From Rubrivivax sp. (lineage in GTDB: Bacteria > Pseudomonadota > Gammaproteobacteria > Burkholderiales > Burkholderiaceae_C), in assembly GCA_021297985.1 (NCBI GenBank), contig JAJTGU010000093.1, positions 1-32,991 on the forward strand: a stretch of 32,991 bases of DNA, written 5' to 3'. Under the pieces are notes generated by a model. The model made no database searches and was not told the origin of the DNA. It worked only from the letters and a program-made list of their open reading frames with translations. Shown here piece by piece: positions 13,942 to 21,783 of the stretch. Position numbers and translations under genes: made by a program. Position 1 is the stretch's first letter. Each line of letters begins with the position of its first letter.

Positions 13942-15282
13942 ATGAACTTGAAACGCAAAACCCTGGCGGGGCTTCAGGCCCTGGCCGTTGCCACCGCCTT
14001 GTCGCTGGGCGGCACCGCCGCGCATGCACAAGACAAGACCATCACCTTGTGCTGGGCCGCCTGGGACCCAGCCAACGCCCTGGTCGAACTGTCCAAGGAA
14101 TTCACTGCCAAGAGCGGCATCAAGATGAAGTTCGAGTTCGTGCCCTGGCCGAACTTTGCCGATCGCATGCTCAACGAACTCAACAGCAAGGGCAAGCTGT
14201 GTGACCTGATCATCGGCGACAGCCAGTGGATCGGCGGTTCTGCCGAGAGCGGCCACTACGTCAAGCTGAACGACTTCTTTGCGAAGGAGGGCATCAAGAT
14301 GACCGACTTCGCACCCGCCACCGTGACCGGCTATGCCGAGTGGCCCAAGGGCACGCCGAACTACTGGGCCCTGCCCGCCATGGCTGACTCGGTGGGCTGG
14401 ACCTACCGGAAAGACTGGTTCGCCAAGCCCGAGCTGCGCGCTGAGTTCAAGAAGAAGCACAACCGCGACCTTGCGCCGCCCAAGACCTGGACTGAGTTCA
14501 GGCAGGTGTCAGAGTTCTTCCAGGGCCGCATGGTCGATGGCAAAAAGGTTTATGGCGCCTACATCTTCACCGAGCGCGGCAGCGAAGGCATCACGATGGG
14601 CGTGACCAACGTGCTCGTGCCCATGGGCTTCAGGTACCAAGACCCGAAGAAGCCGTATGCGATGGACGGCTTCGTCAATTCGCCCGATGCCATCAAGGCC
14701 CTGGAGTTCTACAAGGCCCTCTACAAGGGCAGCACGCCGCCGGGACTGACCAACGCCTACATGGGCGAGGGGCTCGATGCCTTCAAGTCGGGCCAGGTGG
14801 CGATGATGATGAACTGGTTCGCCTTCTTCCCGGGTCTGAGCAAGGATCCGAACGTCGGCGGCGACAAGATCGGCTTCTTCACCAACCCGTCCGACAAGGC
14901 CAAGGGCGTGCAGTTGGGTGGACAGGGCATCTCGGTGGTGTCCTACTCCAACAGCAAGAACGAAGCGCTGCAGTACATCAAGTGGTTTGCAGACCCAGCC
15001 GTGCAAAAGAAGTGGCAAGCCATTGGCGGGTCATCGGCGCACAACGCAGTGCTCAGAGACCCTGGCTACGCCAAGAGCTCGCCCTTCGCACAGGCTTTCC
15101 TCGATTCGATGGGCATGGTGGTGGACTTCTGGGCCGAGCCTTCTTATGCGCAGCTGATGCTGGCGATGCAAAAGCGCATGCACGACTTCGTGGTGGCCGA
15201 CAAGGGCACCGCCAAGGAAGCGCTTGATGGCCTGGTGGCTGACTGGAAGAAGGTCTTCAAGGAAGACGGCAAGCTGAAGTGA
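13942..15282 (+). CDS. ABC transporter sugar/polyol-binding protein (periplasmic)
   Basis: The protein has 446 residues from the ATG at 13942, with GGAG upstream. The start gives a standard Sec signal peptide (MNLKRKT..., hydrophobic ALAVATALSLGG, cleavage AHA-QD near residue 29). The mature protein has the cluster B/MalE-like fold of carbohydrate-binding proteins: LVELSKEFTAKSGIKMKFEF near the start, DLIIGDSQWIGG, YWALPAMADSVGWTYRKDWF, and GQVAMMMNWFAFFPG. It delivers the solute to the two permeases encoded next. By operon context the ligand is probably a polyol, glycerol-like compound or small ketose. The fold alone does not distinguish these. Confidence 0.92.
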   Translation: MNLKRKTLAGLQALAVATALSLGGTAAHAQDKTITLCWAAWDPANALVELSKEFTAKSGIKMKFEFVPWPNFADRMLNELNSKGKLCDLIIGDSQWIGGSAESGHYVKLNDFFAKEGIKMTDFAPATVTGYAEWPKGTPNYWALPAMADSVGWTYRKDWFAKPELRAEFKKKHNRDLAPPKTWTEFRQVSEFFQGRMVDGKKVYGAYIFTERGSEGITMGVTNVLVPMGFRYQDPKKPYAMDGFVNSPDAIKALEFYKALYKGSTPPGLTNAYMGEGLDAFKSGQVAMMMNWFAFFPGLSKDPNVGGDKIGFFTNPSDKAKGVQLGGQGISVVSYSNSKNEALQYIKWFADPAVQKKWQAIGGSSAHNAVLRDPGYAKSSPFAQAFLDSMGMVVDFWAEPSYAQLMLAMQKRMHDFVVADKGTAKEALDGLVADWKKVFKEDGKLK

Positions 15283-15293
15283 TCGGCAGATCG

Positions 15294-15318
15294 GCCCCGG
15301 GCCATGCCGGCCCGGGGC
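15294..15318 (+). terminator. Strong intercistronic hairpin after the binding-protein gene
   Basis: A perfect 10-bp inverted repeat, GCCCCGGGCC and GGCCCGGGGC, surrounds a 5-base loop (ATGCC), starting 12 bases after the binding-protein stop. No T-run follows. Hairpins at this position in MalE-type operons usually protect the upstream mRNA or cause partial termination, so that more binding protein than permease is made. That role is inferred. Confidence 0.6.
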
Positions 15319-15351
15319 GCATAGCCCCTCGACCCATCCAAGTCCAAACTC

Positions 15352-16308
15352 ATGAGTCTGAGCACCACGCCCTTGGCGCAGAACATGGCGAAAGCCACAC
15401 CTGTGCCCCTTGCCCAGCGCATGCGCGGTCTGTCTGACCGCAGCGTGGCGTGGCTGTTCATCGGCCCGACGATGGTGTTGCTGCTGGCCATCAACATCTT
15501 CCCGCTCATCTGGACGGTCAGGCTGTCGTTCACCAACTTCCGCGCCAACCGGCCTAACGCCGAAGTGCTTGGCGTGGGGCTGGACAACTACATCTCCGTG
15601 CTCACCGACCCCGACATCTGGGTGGCGATGCAGACCACAGCGCACTTCCTGTTCTGGACCATCCTGCTGCAGGTGCTGATTGGCTTCGCGCTGGCCTGGT
15701 TGATCGACCGCAAATTCCGCGGCCATGGTTTCTGGACCACGCTGATCCTGATCCCCATGATGCTGTCGCCCGCCGTGGTGGGCAATTTCTGGGCCTTCTT
15801 GTACCAGCCGCAGATCGGCTTGTTCAACTACATCGTGGCCTTCTTCAGCGATCTGGCTCCTTCGTCTTTCTCGATGCTGGGCTCGGTGAATCTGGCGCCC
15901 TGGGCCATCGTCATCGTCGACACCTGGATGTGGACGCCCTACGTCATGCTCATCTGCCTGGCCGGGCTGCGCTCGATTCCCGACTACATCTACGAAGCCG
16001 CTGAAGTTGACCGCGCGTCGCAGTGGCGGCAGTTCTGGTCGATCACGCTGCCGATGGTGCTGCCCTTCGTGATGCTGGCCGTGCTGTTCCGCGGCATCGA
16101 GAACTTCAAGATGTTTGACATGGTGAACCTGCTCACCTCGGGTGGCCCGGGTTCAGCCACTGAACTGGCGTCCATCACCTTGAAGCGCGAGGCCTTCGAG
16201 AAGTGGCGCACGGGCTACGCGTCGGCCTTCGCCGTCACGCTCTTTGTCGCGGTGTTTGGCCTGGCCAACATCTACGTCAAAGCCTTGAACCACGTCAAGA
16301 ACCGCTGA
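15352..16308 (+). CDS. ABC transporter permease, MalF/UgpA type
   Basis: The protein has 318 residues with six predicted membrane segments, for example AWLFIGPTMVLLLAINIFPL, FWTILLQVLIGFALAWLI and FWTTLILIPMMLSPAVVGNF. The cytoplasmic EAA loop that contacts the ATPase is YIYEAAEVDRASQWRQFWSI. This is the usual sequence type of the MalF half of carbohydrate importers. The ribosome site is weak, and translation probably relies on the binding-protein transcript. It pairs with the MalG-type permease encoded 19 bases downstream. By context it corresponds to GlpP of the rhizobial glycerol importer, but substrate specificity is not determined. Confidence 0.92.
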   Translation: MSLSTTPLAQNMAKATPVPLAQRMRGLSDRSVAWLFIGPTMVLLLAINIFPLIWTVRLSFTNFRANRPNAEVLGVGLDNYISVLTDPDIWVAMQTTAHFLFWTILLQVLIGFALAWLIDRKFRGHGFWTTLILIPMMLSPAVVGNFWAFLYQPQIGLFNYIVAFFSDLAPSSFSMLGSVNLAPWAIVIVDTWMWTPYVMLICLAGLRSIPDYIYEAAEVDRASQWRQFWSITLPMVLPFVMLAVLFRGIENFKMFDMVNLLTSGGPGSATELASITLKREAFEKWRTGYASAFAVTLFVAVFGLANIYVKALNHVKNR

Positions 16309-16327
16309 TGACTCAAGCGCCCGCACC

Positions 16328-17284
16328 ATGAAACTCGGCATCAGTACAGCGCACTCCGTGGTTGAACCCACGGTCACCACCCGCATCGTCGCTGGCGTTT
16401 TGGTGGCGCTCTACGCGTTCATCACCATCGTGCCCTTGGCCTGGATCATCCTGACCGCGTTCAAGACCCCCGCCGACTCCATCAGCTACCCGCCCAAAGT
16501 CATCTTCGAGCCGTCGACCGAAGGCTTCTGCAACCTCTTCACGACGCGCTCGCGGCAGACACCGGAATACATCGCCCAGTTGCCGCCAGCCAACGATGCC
16601 TGTGAGCGCCAGGCGCGCGCCGACAACATGGTGGTGGTGGGCCAGTCGAAGTTTGTTCCACGCTTTGTCAACTCGCTGATCATTGCCGTGGGCTCCACGG
16701 TCCTGGCGGTGGGTCTGGGCGTGATGGCGGCCTACGCCTTCTCGCGCTTCAAAGTGCCGATGAAGGACGACTTGCTGTTCTTCATCTTGTCCACGCGCAT
16801 GATGCCGCCCATCGCGGTGGCCATTCCGATCTTCTTGATGTACCGAGAGCTGGGGCTTTCCGACACCAGGCTGGGCATGATCTTGCTCTACAGCGCGATC
16901 AACGTGTCGTTGGCGGTCTGGCTGCTCAAAGGCTTCATCGACGAGATCCCGCGCGAGTACGAAGAGGCCGCCATGGTCGACGGCTACACCCGACTGCAGG
17001 CCTTTCGCAAAGTGGTGCTGCCCCAGGCCACGACCGGCATCGTCGCCACCGCGATCTTCTGTCTGATCTTTTCCTGGAACGAGTACGCCTTCGCTGTGTT
17101 GCTGACCTCGGGCACCGCGCAGACCGCGCCGCCCTTTATCCCCATCATCATCGGTGAGGGTGGGCAAGACTGGCCCGCGGTGGCTGCCGGCACCACGCTG
17201 TTTCTGGTGCCCATCCTCGTCTTCACCATCCTGCTGCGCAAGCACTTGCTGCGCGGCATCACCTTCGGAGCGGTGCGCAAGTGA
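16328..17284 (+). CDS. ABC transporter permease, MalG/UgpE type
   Basis: The protein has 318 residues with six membrane segments (GVLVALYAFITIVPLAWIIL, SLIIAVGSTVLAVGLGVMAA and others). The EAA loop is EYEEAAMVDGYTRLQAFRKV followed by VLPQ. Compared with short MalG proteins it has an extra periplasmic stretch of about 40 residues after helix 1 (around residues 65-105, with Cys and Arg residues, including NLFTTRSRQTPEYIAQLPPA), a feature seen in some polyol and glycerol permeases. It forms the transmembrane pore with the preceding permease. Its stop overlaps the GTG start of the next small gene. Confidence 0.92.
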   Translation: MKLGISTAHSVVEPTVTTRIVAGVLVALYAFITIVPLAWIILTAFKTPADSISYPPKVIFEPSTEGFCNLFTTRSRQTPEYIAQLPPANDACERQARADNMVVVGQSKFVPRFVNSLIIAVGSTVLAVGLGVMAAYAFSRFKVPMKDDLLFFILSTRMMPPIAVAIPIFLMYRELGLSDTRLGMILLYSAINVSLAVWLLKGFIDEIPREYEEAAMVDGYTRLQAFRKVVLPQATTGIVATAIFCLIFSWNEYAFAVLLTSGTAQTAPPFIPIIIGEGGQDWPAVAAGTTLFLVPILVFTILLRKHLLRGITFGAVRK

Positions 17285-17466
17285 AAACCTCCTCCTGGCC
17301 CAAGGCGCTGCGTCGCGGCCCCATGGAAATGCTGGCTTGCATCGTCGTCGCCTTGGGCATCTTCATGATGCTGCAACCCTTTGCGCTGGTGCTTTACACC
17401 TGGTCGTTCGTGACCACGCTTGTCGGCACCGTGATGTTCATGGTGGTCTCGAAGTTTCCTGATTGA
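17281..17466 (+). CDS. Small two-helix membrane protein within the ABC operon
   Basis: The protein has 61 residues from a GTG at 17281 that overlaps the upstream stop (GTGA), with GGAG 10 bases upstream. An internal ATG at 17323 would give 47. A short basic N-terminus (KALRRGP) is followed by two hydrophobic segments, MLACIVVALGIFMMLQPFAL and FVTTLVGTVMFMVVSKF. The Rhizobium glycerol operon carries a small gene of unknown function (glpU) among its transporter genes, and this may be a positional counterpart, although I do not recognise sequence similarity. It sits between the permeases and the ATPases and is very likely translated. A role as an accessory transporter subunit is inferred. Confidence 0.7.
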   Translation: MKTSSWPKALRRGPMEMLACIVVALGIFMMLQPFALVLYTWSFVTTLVGTVMFMVVSKFPD

Positions 17467-17488
17467 GACGTTGTGAGAGAACCCAGCA

Positions 17489-18658
17489 ATGGCACAGATC
17501 CGCGTCCAGCACCTGCACAAGGCTTTTGCCGAGTTCACCGCCGTGCAGGACTCCACCTTCACCGTGCAAGACGGCGAGTTCTTCTGTCTGCTCGGGCCCT
17601 CGGGCTGCGGCAAGACGACCACGCTGCGCATGATTGCCGGGCTGGAGTTGCCCACCTCGGGGCAGGTCTTCCTGGGTGATGAAGACGTGAGCTTCAAGCG
17701 CGCCTCGGCGCGCGACATTGCTTTCTGCTTTCAGATGTTTGCGCTCTATCCGCACATGAACGTGCGCCAGAACATCGCTTTCCCGCTGGTGTCGCAGGGC
17801 CTGCCCAAGGCCGAGATCGAGCGCCGAGTGAACGAGGCGGCGGCGACCTTGCGTATCACGGGCTTGCTGCGCTCGTCGGTGTCGGGCCTGTCCAGCGGCG
17901 ACCGCCAGCGCGTGGCGCTCGGCCGGGCCATCGTGCGCCAGCCCATGGCCTTCCTGATGGACGAGCCACTGGGTGCGCTGGACGCTGAGTTCCGCGAGGT
18001 GATGTGCCATGAGTTGCGGGCGCTGCATGACCGCCTGAAAGCCACCACGGTGGTGGTCACCCACGACCAGACCGAGGCCATGTCGATGGCCGACACCATT
18101 GCCATCATGAACCGCGGTGTCATCGAGCAACTCGGTGCGCCGATGGAAGTCTACGAACGGCCGGCGAGCGTTTTCGTCGCTGACTTCATCGGCTCTCCAG
18201 CCATGAACTTTCTGCCCTTCGAGGCGGCGTTGAACCAGGGTGCCGATGCGGTGCAGATTGGCCCGGCCCGCGTCTCGGTGCCCACGCTGCGCCAAGACGT
18301 GCCACAAAGCGCCTTGCTGTGTGGTGTGCGGCCCGAGCATGTGCATTTTGCCGACGACTCCGCGCTGCGCGCCGAGGTGCTGGGCACCGAGTACCTGGGC
18401 ATCAGTCAGATCGTCACCGTGGCCACGGCCACAGGCGCCACCCTGCGCGCCAAGGTGGGTGCTGATTCGCCAGTGGCACGTGGCGACCATGTGGGGCTGC
18501 GCTTCGATGCGTCCGCGGTGTCCTTGTTTGATGAGGCCAGCGGCCGTGCGCTGCAGACGGCGCGCGACGACACACCCGTGGTTGCACACGCACGCGGGCG
18601 TGGCACGCAGACAGGGGCGCCGTTCAATGGCAGCCGCGCTGGAGAGCGGCATGGCTGA
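17489..18658 (+). CDS. ABC transporter ATPase 1 (GlpS/UgpC-like) with degenerate signature
   Basis: The protein has 389 residues. The nucleotide-binding domain has Walker A GPSGCGKT (36-43), a Q-loop in FCFQMFALYPHM (Q82), Walker B AFLMDEP (D158/E159) and an H-loop THDQTEAM (H192). The ABC signature is LSSGD (134-138) instead of LSGGQ, so two of its five residues differ. A C-terminal TOBE-like regulatory domain follows (GVRPEHVHFAD, VLGTEYLGISQIV), with a long, low-complexity tail of about 35 residues. With the second ATPase it would form a heterodimer in which one composite ATP site is weakened. It overlaps the next gene by 8 bases. Known two-ATPase carbohydrate importers such as rhizobial GlpST support the pairing. 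Confidence 0.92.
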   Translation: MAQIRVQHLHKAFAEFTAVQDSTFTVQDGEFFCLLGPSGCGKTTTLRMIAGLELPTSGQVFLGDEDVSFKRASARDIAFCFQMFALYPHMNVRQNIAFPLVSQGLPKAEIERRVNEAAATLRITGLLRSSVSGLSSGDRQRVALGRAIVRQPMAFLMDEPLGALDAEFREVMCHELRALHDRLKATTVVVTHDQTEAMSMADTIAIMNRGVIEQLGAPMEVYERPASVFVADFIGSPAMNFLPFEAALNQGADAVQIGPARVSVPTLRQDVPQSALLCGVRPEHVHFADDSALRAEVLGTEYLGISQIVTVATATGATLRAKVGADSPVARGDHVGLRFDASAVSLFDEASGRALQTARDDTPVVAHARGRGTQTGAPFNGSRAGERHG

Positions 18659-19682
18659 TCTTCGATTGGAAGGTGTGGACAAGCGCTTTGGCGACGTTCG
18701 CGCCGTCAACAGCCTGAGCCTGGACGTTCGCAGTGGTGAGTTCATCGTGCTGCTCGGCCCCAGCGGGGCTGGCAAGACCACCACGCTGCGCCTGGTGGCT
18801 GGGCTGGAGAAGCCCGATTCAGGCCAGGTGTTCATCGGCGGCAGCGACGTCACCCTGCTGGCGCCAGCTCTGCGTGACGTGACCTTCGTGTTCCAACAGT
18901 ATTCGCTGTACCCGCACCTCACCGTGTTCGAGAACCTGGCGTTCCCCTTGCGTTCGCCTATGCGGCCCACCCCGCAGGCCGAGATCGAACGCAAAGTCAA
19001 CGAAGTGGCTCGCATGCTGCGCATCGACGACAAGCTGCAGAACCCGGCCACTCGCTTGTCTGGCGGGCAGATGCAGCGCGTGGCCATCGGCCGCGCGCTG
19101 GTGCGCAACCCGGCGGTCACGCTGATGGACGAGCCGTTGTCTTCGCTGGACGCCAAGCTGCGCAACGACCTGCGCCTGGAGCTCAAGCGCATCCAGCAGG
19201 ACCTGGGCGCGACCATGCTCTACGTCACCCACGACCAGACCGAAGCGCTGACCATGGCCACCCGGGTTGGCGTGCTGGAGCAGGGCCGGCTGGTGCAGTT
19301 GGGCACGCCGCGCGAGATCTACGAAAACCCGGTCAGCAGCTATGTGGCTTCACGACTGGGCGCACCGCGCATCAACCTGGTGCCGCGCAGCGCCTTGGCG
19401 GCGATGGCCGCGCCAGACCAGGCAGCCACCATCGGCATCCGCAGCGAGCATCTCAGCTTGGGTCGCGCAAGTGCCGGCCACACGGCTGAGCTCACGGCCC
19501 GCGTGCTGCGGGTGGAGCGCTTGAGCGACCAGCATCTGGTGCATGTGCAGGTCAGCGGCTCCGACCAGGAACTGGTTTCAGCCACACCTGCCAGCACCGG
19601 TCTCGAAGCAGGCGACGCCGTGAGCCTGCAGGTGCGGCGTGCACTGTGGTTCGACGCCAGCGGCCAGCGGCTGCTGGCCTGA
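18651..19682 (+). CDS. ABC transporter ATPase 2 (GlpT/UgpC-like), canonical motifs
   Basis: The protein has 343 residues from the ATG at 18651, inside the end of ATPase 1, with GGAG just upstream, so translation is probably coupled. All motifs are canonical: Walker A GPSGAGKT (36-43), Q-loop FVFQQYSLYPHL (Q82), signature LSGGQ (136-140), Walker B TLMDEP (D160/E161), and H-loop THDQTEAL (H194). The C-terminal half is a TOBE/regulatory domain (IGIRSEHLSLG). It energises import through the two permeases together with ATPase 1. Having two separate ATPase genes is unusual in the MalK/CUT1 class, which normally uses a homodimer. Confidence 0.93.
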   Translation: MADLRLEGVDKRFGDVRAVNSLSLDVRSGEFIVLLGPSGAGKTTTLRLVAGLEKPDSGQVFIGGSDVTLLAPALRDVTFVFQQYSLYPHLTVFENLAFPLRSPMRPTPQAEIERKVNEVARMLRIDDKLQNPATRLSGGQMQRVAIGRALVRNPAVTLMDEPLSSLDAKLRNDLRLELKRIQQDLGATMLYVTHDQTEALTMATRVGVLEQGRLVQLGTPREIYENPVSSYVASRLGAPRINLVPRSALAAMAAPDQAATIGIRSEHLSLGRASAGHTAELTARVLRVERLSDQHLVHVQVSGSDQELVSATPASTGLEAGDAVSLQVRRALWFDASGQRLLA

Positions 19683-19711
19683 GATCCCATCCATCGTTTT
19701 TGAAGCCCCTT

Positions 19712-20311
19712 ATGAATCACATCCCACTCATCCAAGCGGCCACGCAGACCCTGATCGACCATGTGGACGAGCTCACGGCGCTCGATCAAGCCATCGGCGA
19801 CGGCGACCATGGGCTGAACATGCGCCGCGGCGCGCAGGCCATCCAGGCCAAGATGGACGTCCTGAGCACCCAGACCTTCAACGAAGCGCTCAAGACCATG
19901 GGCTTGACCTGCATGTCCACGATCGGCGGCTCGTCGGGTCCGGTGTTTGGCACCTTGCTCGTCACGTTGGCCAAAGAGCTGCCTGCGCAGCCGACCTCGG
20001 CTGACATGGCCCGGGCGCTGGATGCGTGCATCAAGGCCCTGACCCGGCTGGGCAAGGCCGAAGTGGGCCAGAAGACGCTGCTGGACGTGTTGGACCCGGT
20101 GCGCCAATTGCTGGCCGCGTCGGGTGACCTCGGGCATGCTGAGTTGCTGGCCCGCGTTCGGCAATGCGCCGACGACAGTGTGCAAGCGACGGCGCAGATG
20201 GAGGCGGGCCGCGGCCGGTCCTCGTTCCTGGGGGAGCGTGCGCTGGGCCACGTGGACCCCGGCTCGCGTTCGATGGCCCTGATCATCGGCAGCATCTGCG
20301 ACCAGCTCTGA
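19712..20311 (+). CDS. dhaL: DhaL, ADP/ATP-binding subunit of dihydroxyacetone-type kinase
   Basis: The protein has 199 residues from the ATG at 19712, close to the 210 of E. coli DhaL. The Mg-nucleotide-binding Asp triad is intact in LDQAIGDGDHGLNM (D25, D30, D32). Other family blocks are present: MSTIGGSSGPVFGTLL, GKAEVGQKTLLDVLDPV, and the lid region GRGRSSFLGERALGHVDPG. In PTS-type systems DhaL holds ADP that is rephosphorylated by DhaM; in other systems it uses free ATP. The gene lies 29 bases after ATPase 2 and 46 before dhaK. No DhaM (EIIA/HPr-like) gene is seen in the window, so the phosphate donor is open. Confidence 0.92.
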   Translation: MNHIPLIQAATQTLIDHVDELTALDQAIGDGDHGLNMRRGAQAIQAKMDVLSTQTFNEALKTMGLTCMSTIGGSSGPVFGTLLVTLAKELPAQPTSADMARALDACIKALTRLGKAEVGQKTLLDVLDPVRQLLAASGDLGHAELLARVRQCADDSVQATAQMEAGRGRSSFLGERALGHVDPGSRSMALIIGSICDQL

Positions 20312-20357
20312 GCCGCGGCCGGTCGTACTTCCTTCGTCCATTCATCGAGTCACCGTC

Positions 20358-21347
20358 ATGAAGAAACTCATCAACCACGTCGATACGGTTCTTGCCGAGT
20401 CGCTGCAGGGCTTCGCAGCGGCCCACGCCGACATCGTGACCCTCGATCCGGGCCTGCAGTTCGTGCGCCGAAGAGCGCTCAAGCCCGGCAAGGTGGCGCT
20501 GATCTCGGGAGGCGGATCCGGCCACGAGCCCTTGCACACCGGGTTCATTGGCCACGGCATGCTCGATGCGGCGTGTCCGGGTCAGGTGTTCACGTCGCCA
20601 ACCCCGGATCAGATGCTCGCGGCCGCGCAGGAGGTAGACACCGGCGCCGGCGTGCTGTTCATCGTGAAGAACTACTCCGGTGACATGATGAACTTCCAGA
20701 TGGCCACCGAGATGCTGGACCGCGAGAACGACACGGTCATCATCAACGACGACGTGGCGGTGGAGAACTCCACCTACACCACCGGGCGCCGCGGCGTGGC
20801 AGGCACGCTGCTCGTCGAGCGGATCGTCGGCGCGGCGGCCGAGCGAGGCGAAAGCCTGGCCGACCTGAAGGCACTGGGCGACTCGGTGAACAAGAGCACC
20901 GCCAGCATGGGGGTGGCCTTGACCTCTTGCACGGTGCCGGCAGCGGGCTCACCCACCTTCCAGATCGGCGTGGATGAAATGGAAATGGGCGTCGGCATCC
21001 ACGGCGAACCCGGCCGACGCAGGGTGAAACTGACCAGCGCCGAAGAGATTGCGGGTGAACTCACGGGCGCTGTGCTGAAGGACCTGTCGCTCAAGCGCGG
21101 GCAAGAGGTGTTCCTGCTGGTGAATGGCTTCGGTGGCACACCGTTGATGGAGTTGTATGTGATGGTGAATGCGGCGAACAAGGTCCTCGCTGGTGCAGGC
21201 GTGAAGGCCGTCCGGCATCTGACGGGGTCGTACGTGACGTCGTTGGAAATGGCTGGATGTTCGATCACTGTCTGCGCGGCAGACCCGTCGATGTTGGCGC
21301 TGTGGGATGCGCCCCTTCACACGGCCGCGTTGCGCTGGGGCATGTAG
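20358..21347 (+). CDS. dhaK: DhaK, substrate-binding subunit of dihydroxyacetone-type kinase
   Basis: The protein has 329 residues and aligns by eye with E. coli DhaK from the first residues (MKKLIN). GGGSGHEPLH holds the catalytic His56 and KNYSGDMMNF the Asp109, both at E. coli numbering. MGVGIHGEPG holds the His (H215) that binds the carbonyl of the substrate covalently as a hemiaminal. It is about 27 residues shorter than E. coli DhaK, with the loss around residues 225-250. It phosphorylates dihydroxyacetone or, in some relatives, erythrulose. With DhaL it is the only enzyme encoded in the importer operon. Confidence 0.93.
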   Translation: MKKLINHVDTVLAESLQGFAAAHADIVTLDPGLQFVRRRALKPGKVALISGGGSGHEPLHTGFIGHGMLDAACPGQVFTSPTPDQMLAAAQEVDTGAGVLFIVKNYSGDMMNFQMATEMLDRENDTVIINDDVAVENSTYTTGRRGVAGTLLVERIVGAAAERGESLADLKALGDSVNKSTASMGVALTSCTVPAAGSPTFQIGVDEMEMGVGIHGEPGRRRVKLTSAEEIAGELTGAVLKDLSLKRGQEVFLLVNGFGGTPLMELYVMVNAANKVLAGAGVKAVRHLTGSYVTSLEMAGCSITVCAADPSMLALWDAPLHTAALRWGM

Positions 21348-21783
21348 ATGGACGCCCCAGCTTGCGCCGCCACTCGTTCCTTCTCAAGCCAGACTGTCTG
21401 ACGTGAGATGTACCAAAGACCGCTCTTGACGATCTGACTCAAATTCCCTGTACGGCCGAAGCCGGTTGGGAACAGCTTCAACGAGTCTGCGCGGCCCCTC
21501 GCAGGCCAATGTCGCGCTTCGGAGCGCTTAGCGGGCTCGGCCATCGACTTTCGTAGGCGAACGTCGGCCCGATGGTGTTTCGCCCTAAGGGCTCCACCCT
21601 CCGCGCCTTGCCGCGCACCTGTGGACCTACACCACTTCCTGGGACATCAACACGGGGCGCCCTGGAGCCGTCACTCGCGAATGGGCAGCGGCTGGACCGG
21701 CGCATTCGGGAGCAGGGCCGCGGCGACACCGTGTGCGAGGGGCTGCAGCGCGAATTCAGTGTCACGCGCTGGGTCAGGCCAGG
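21348..21783. other. 436-base stretch without a recognisable gene
   Basis: No gene could be assigned between the end of dhaK and vapC. A minus-strand frame at 21317-21544 (75 codons, with GFGRTGNLSQIVKSGLWYIS) and a plus-strand frame from 21572 are open, but neither has a known motif or a good ribosome site. The first also runs into dhaK on the other strand. The region may hold decayed genes and lies at the junction between the dha operon and core genes. Confidence 0.45.

Noticed and set aside
21317..21544. 75-codon minus-strand frame near the end of dhaK
   Set aside because: It has no clear ribosome site or family and overlaps dhaK on the other strand; kept only as part of the unassigned region.
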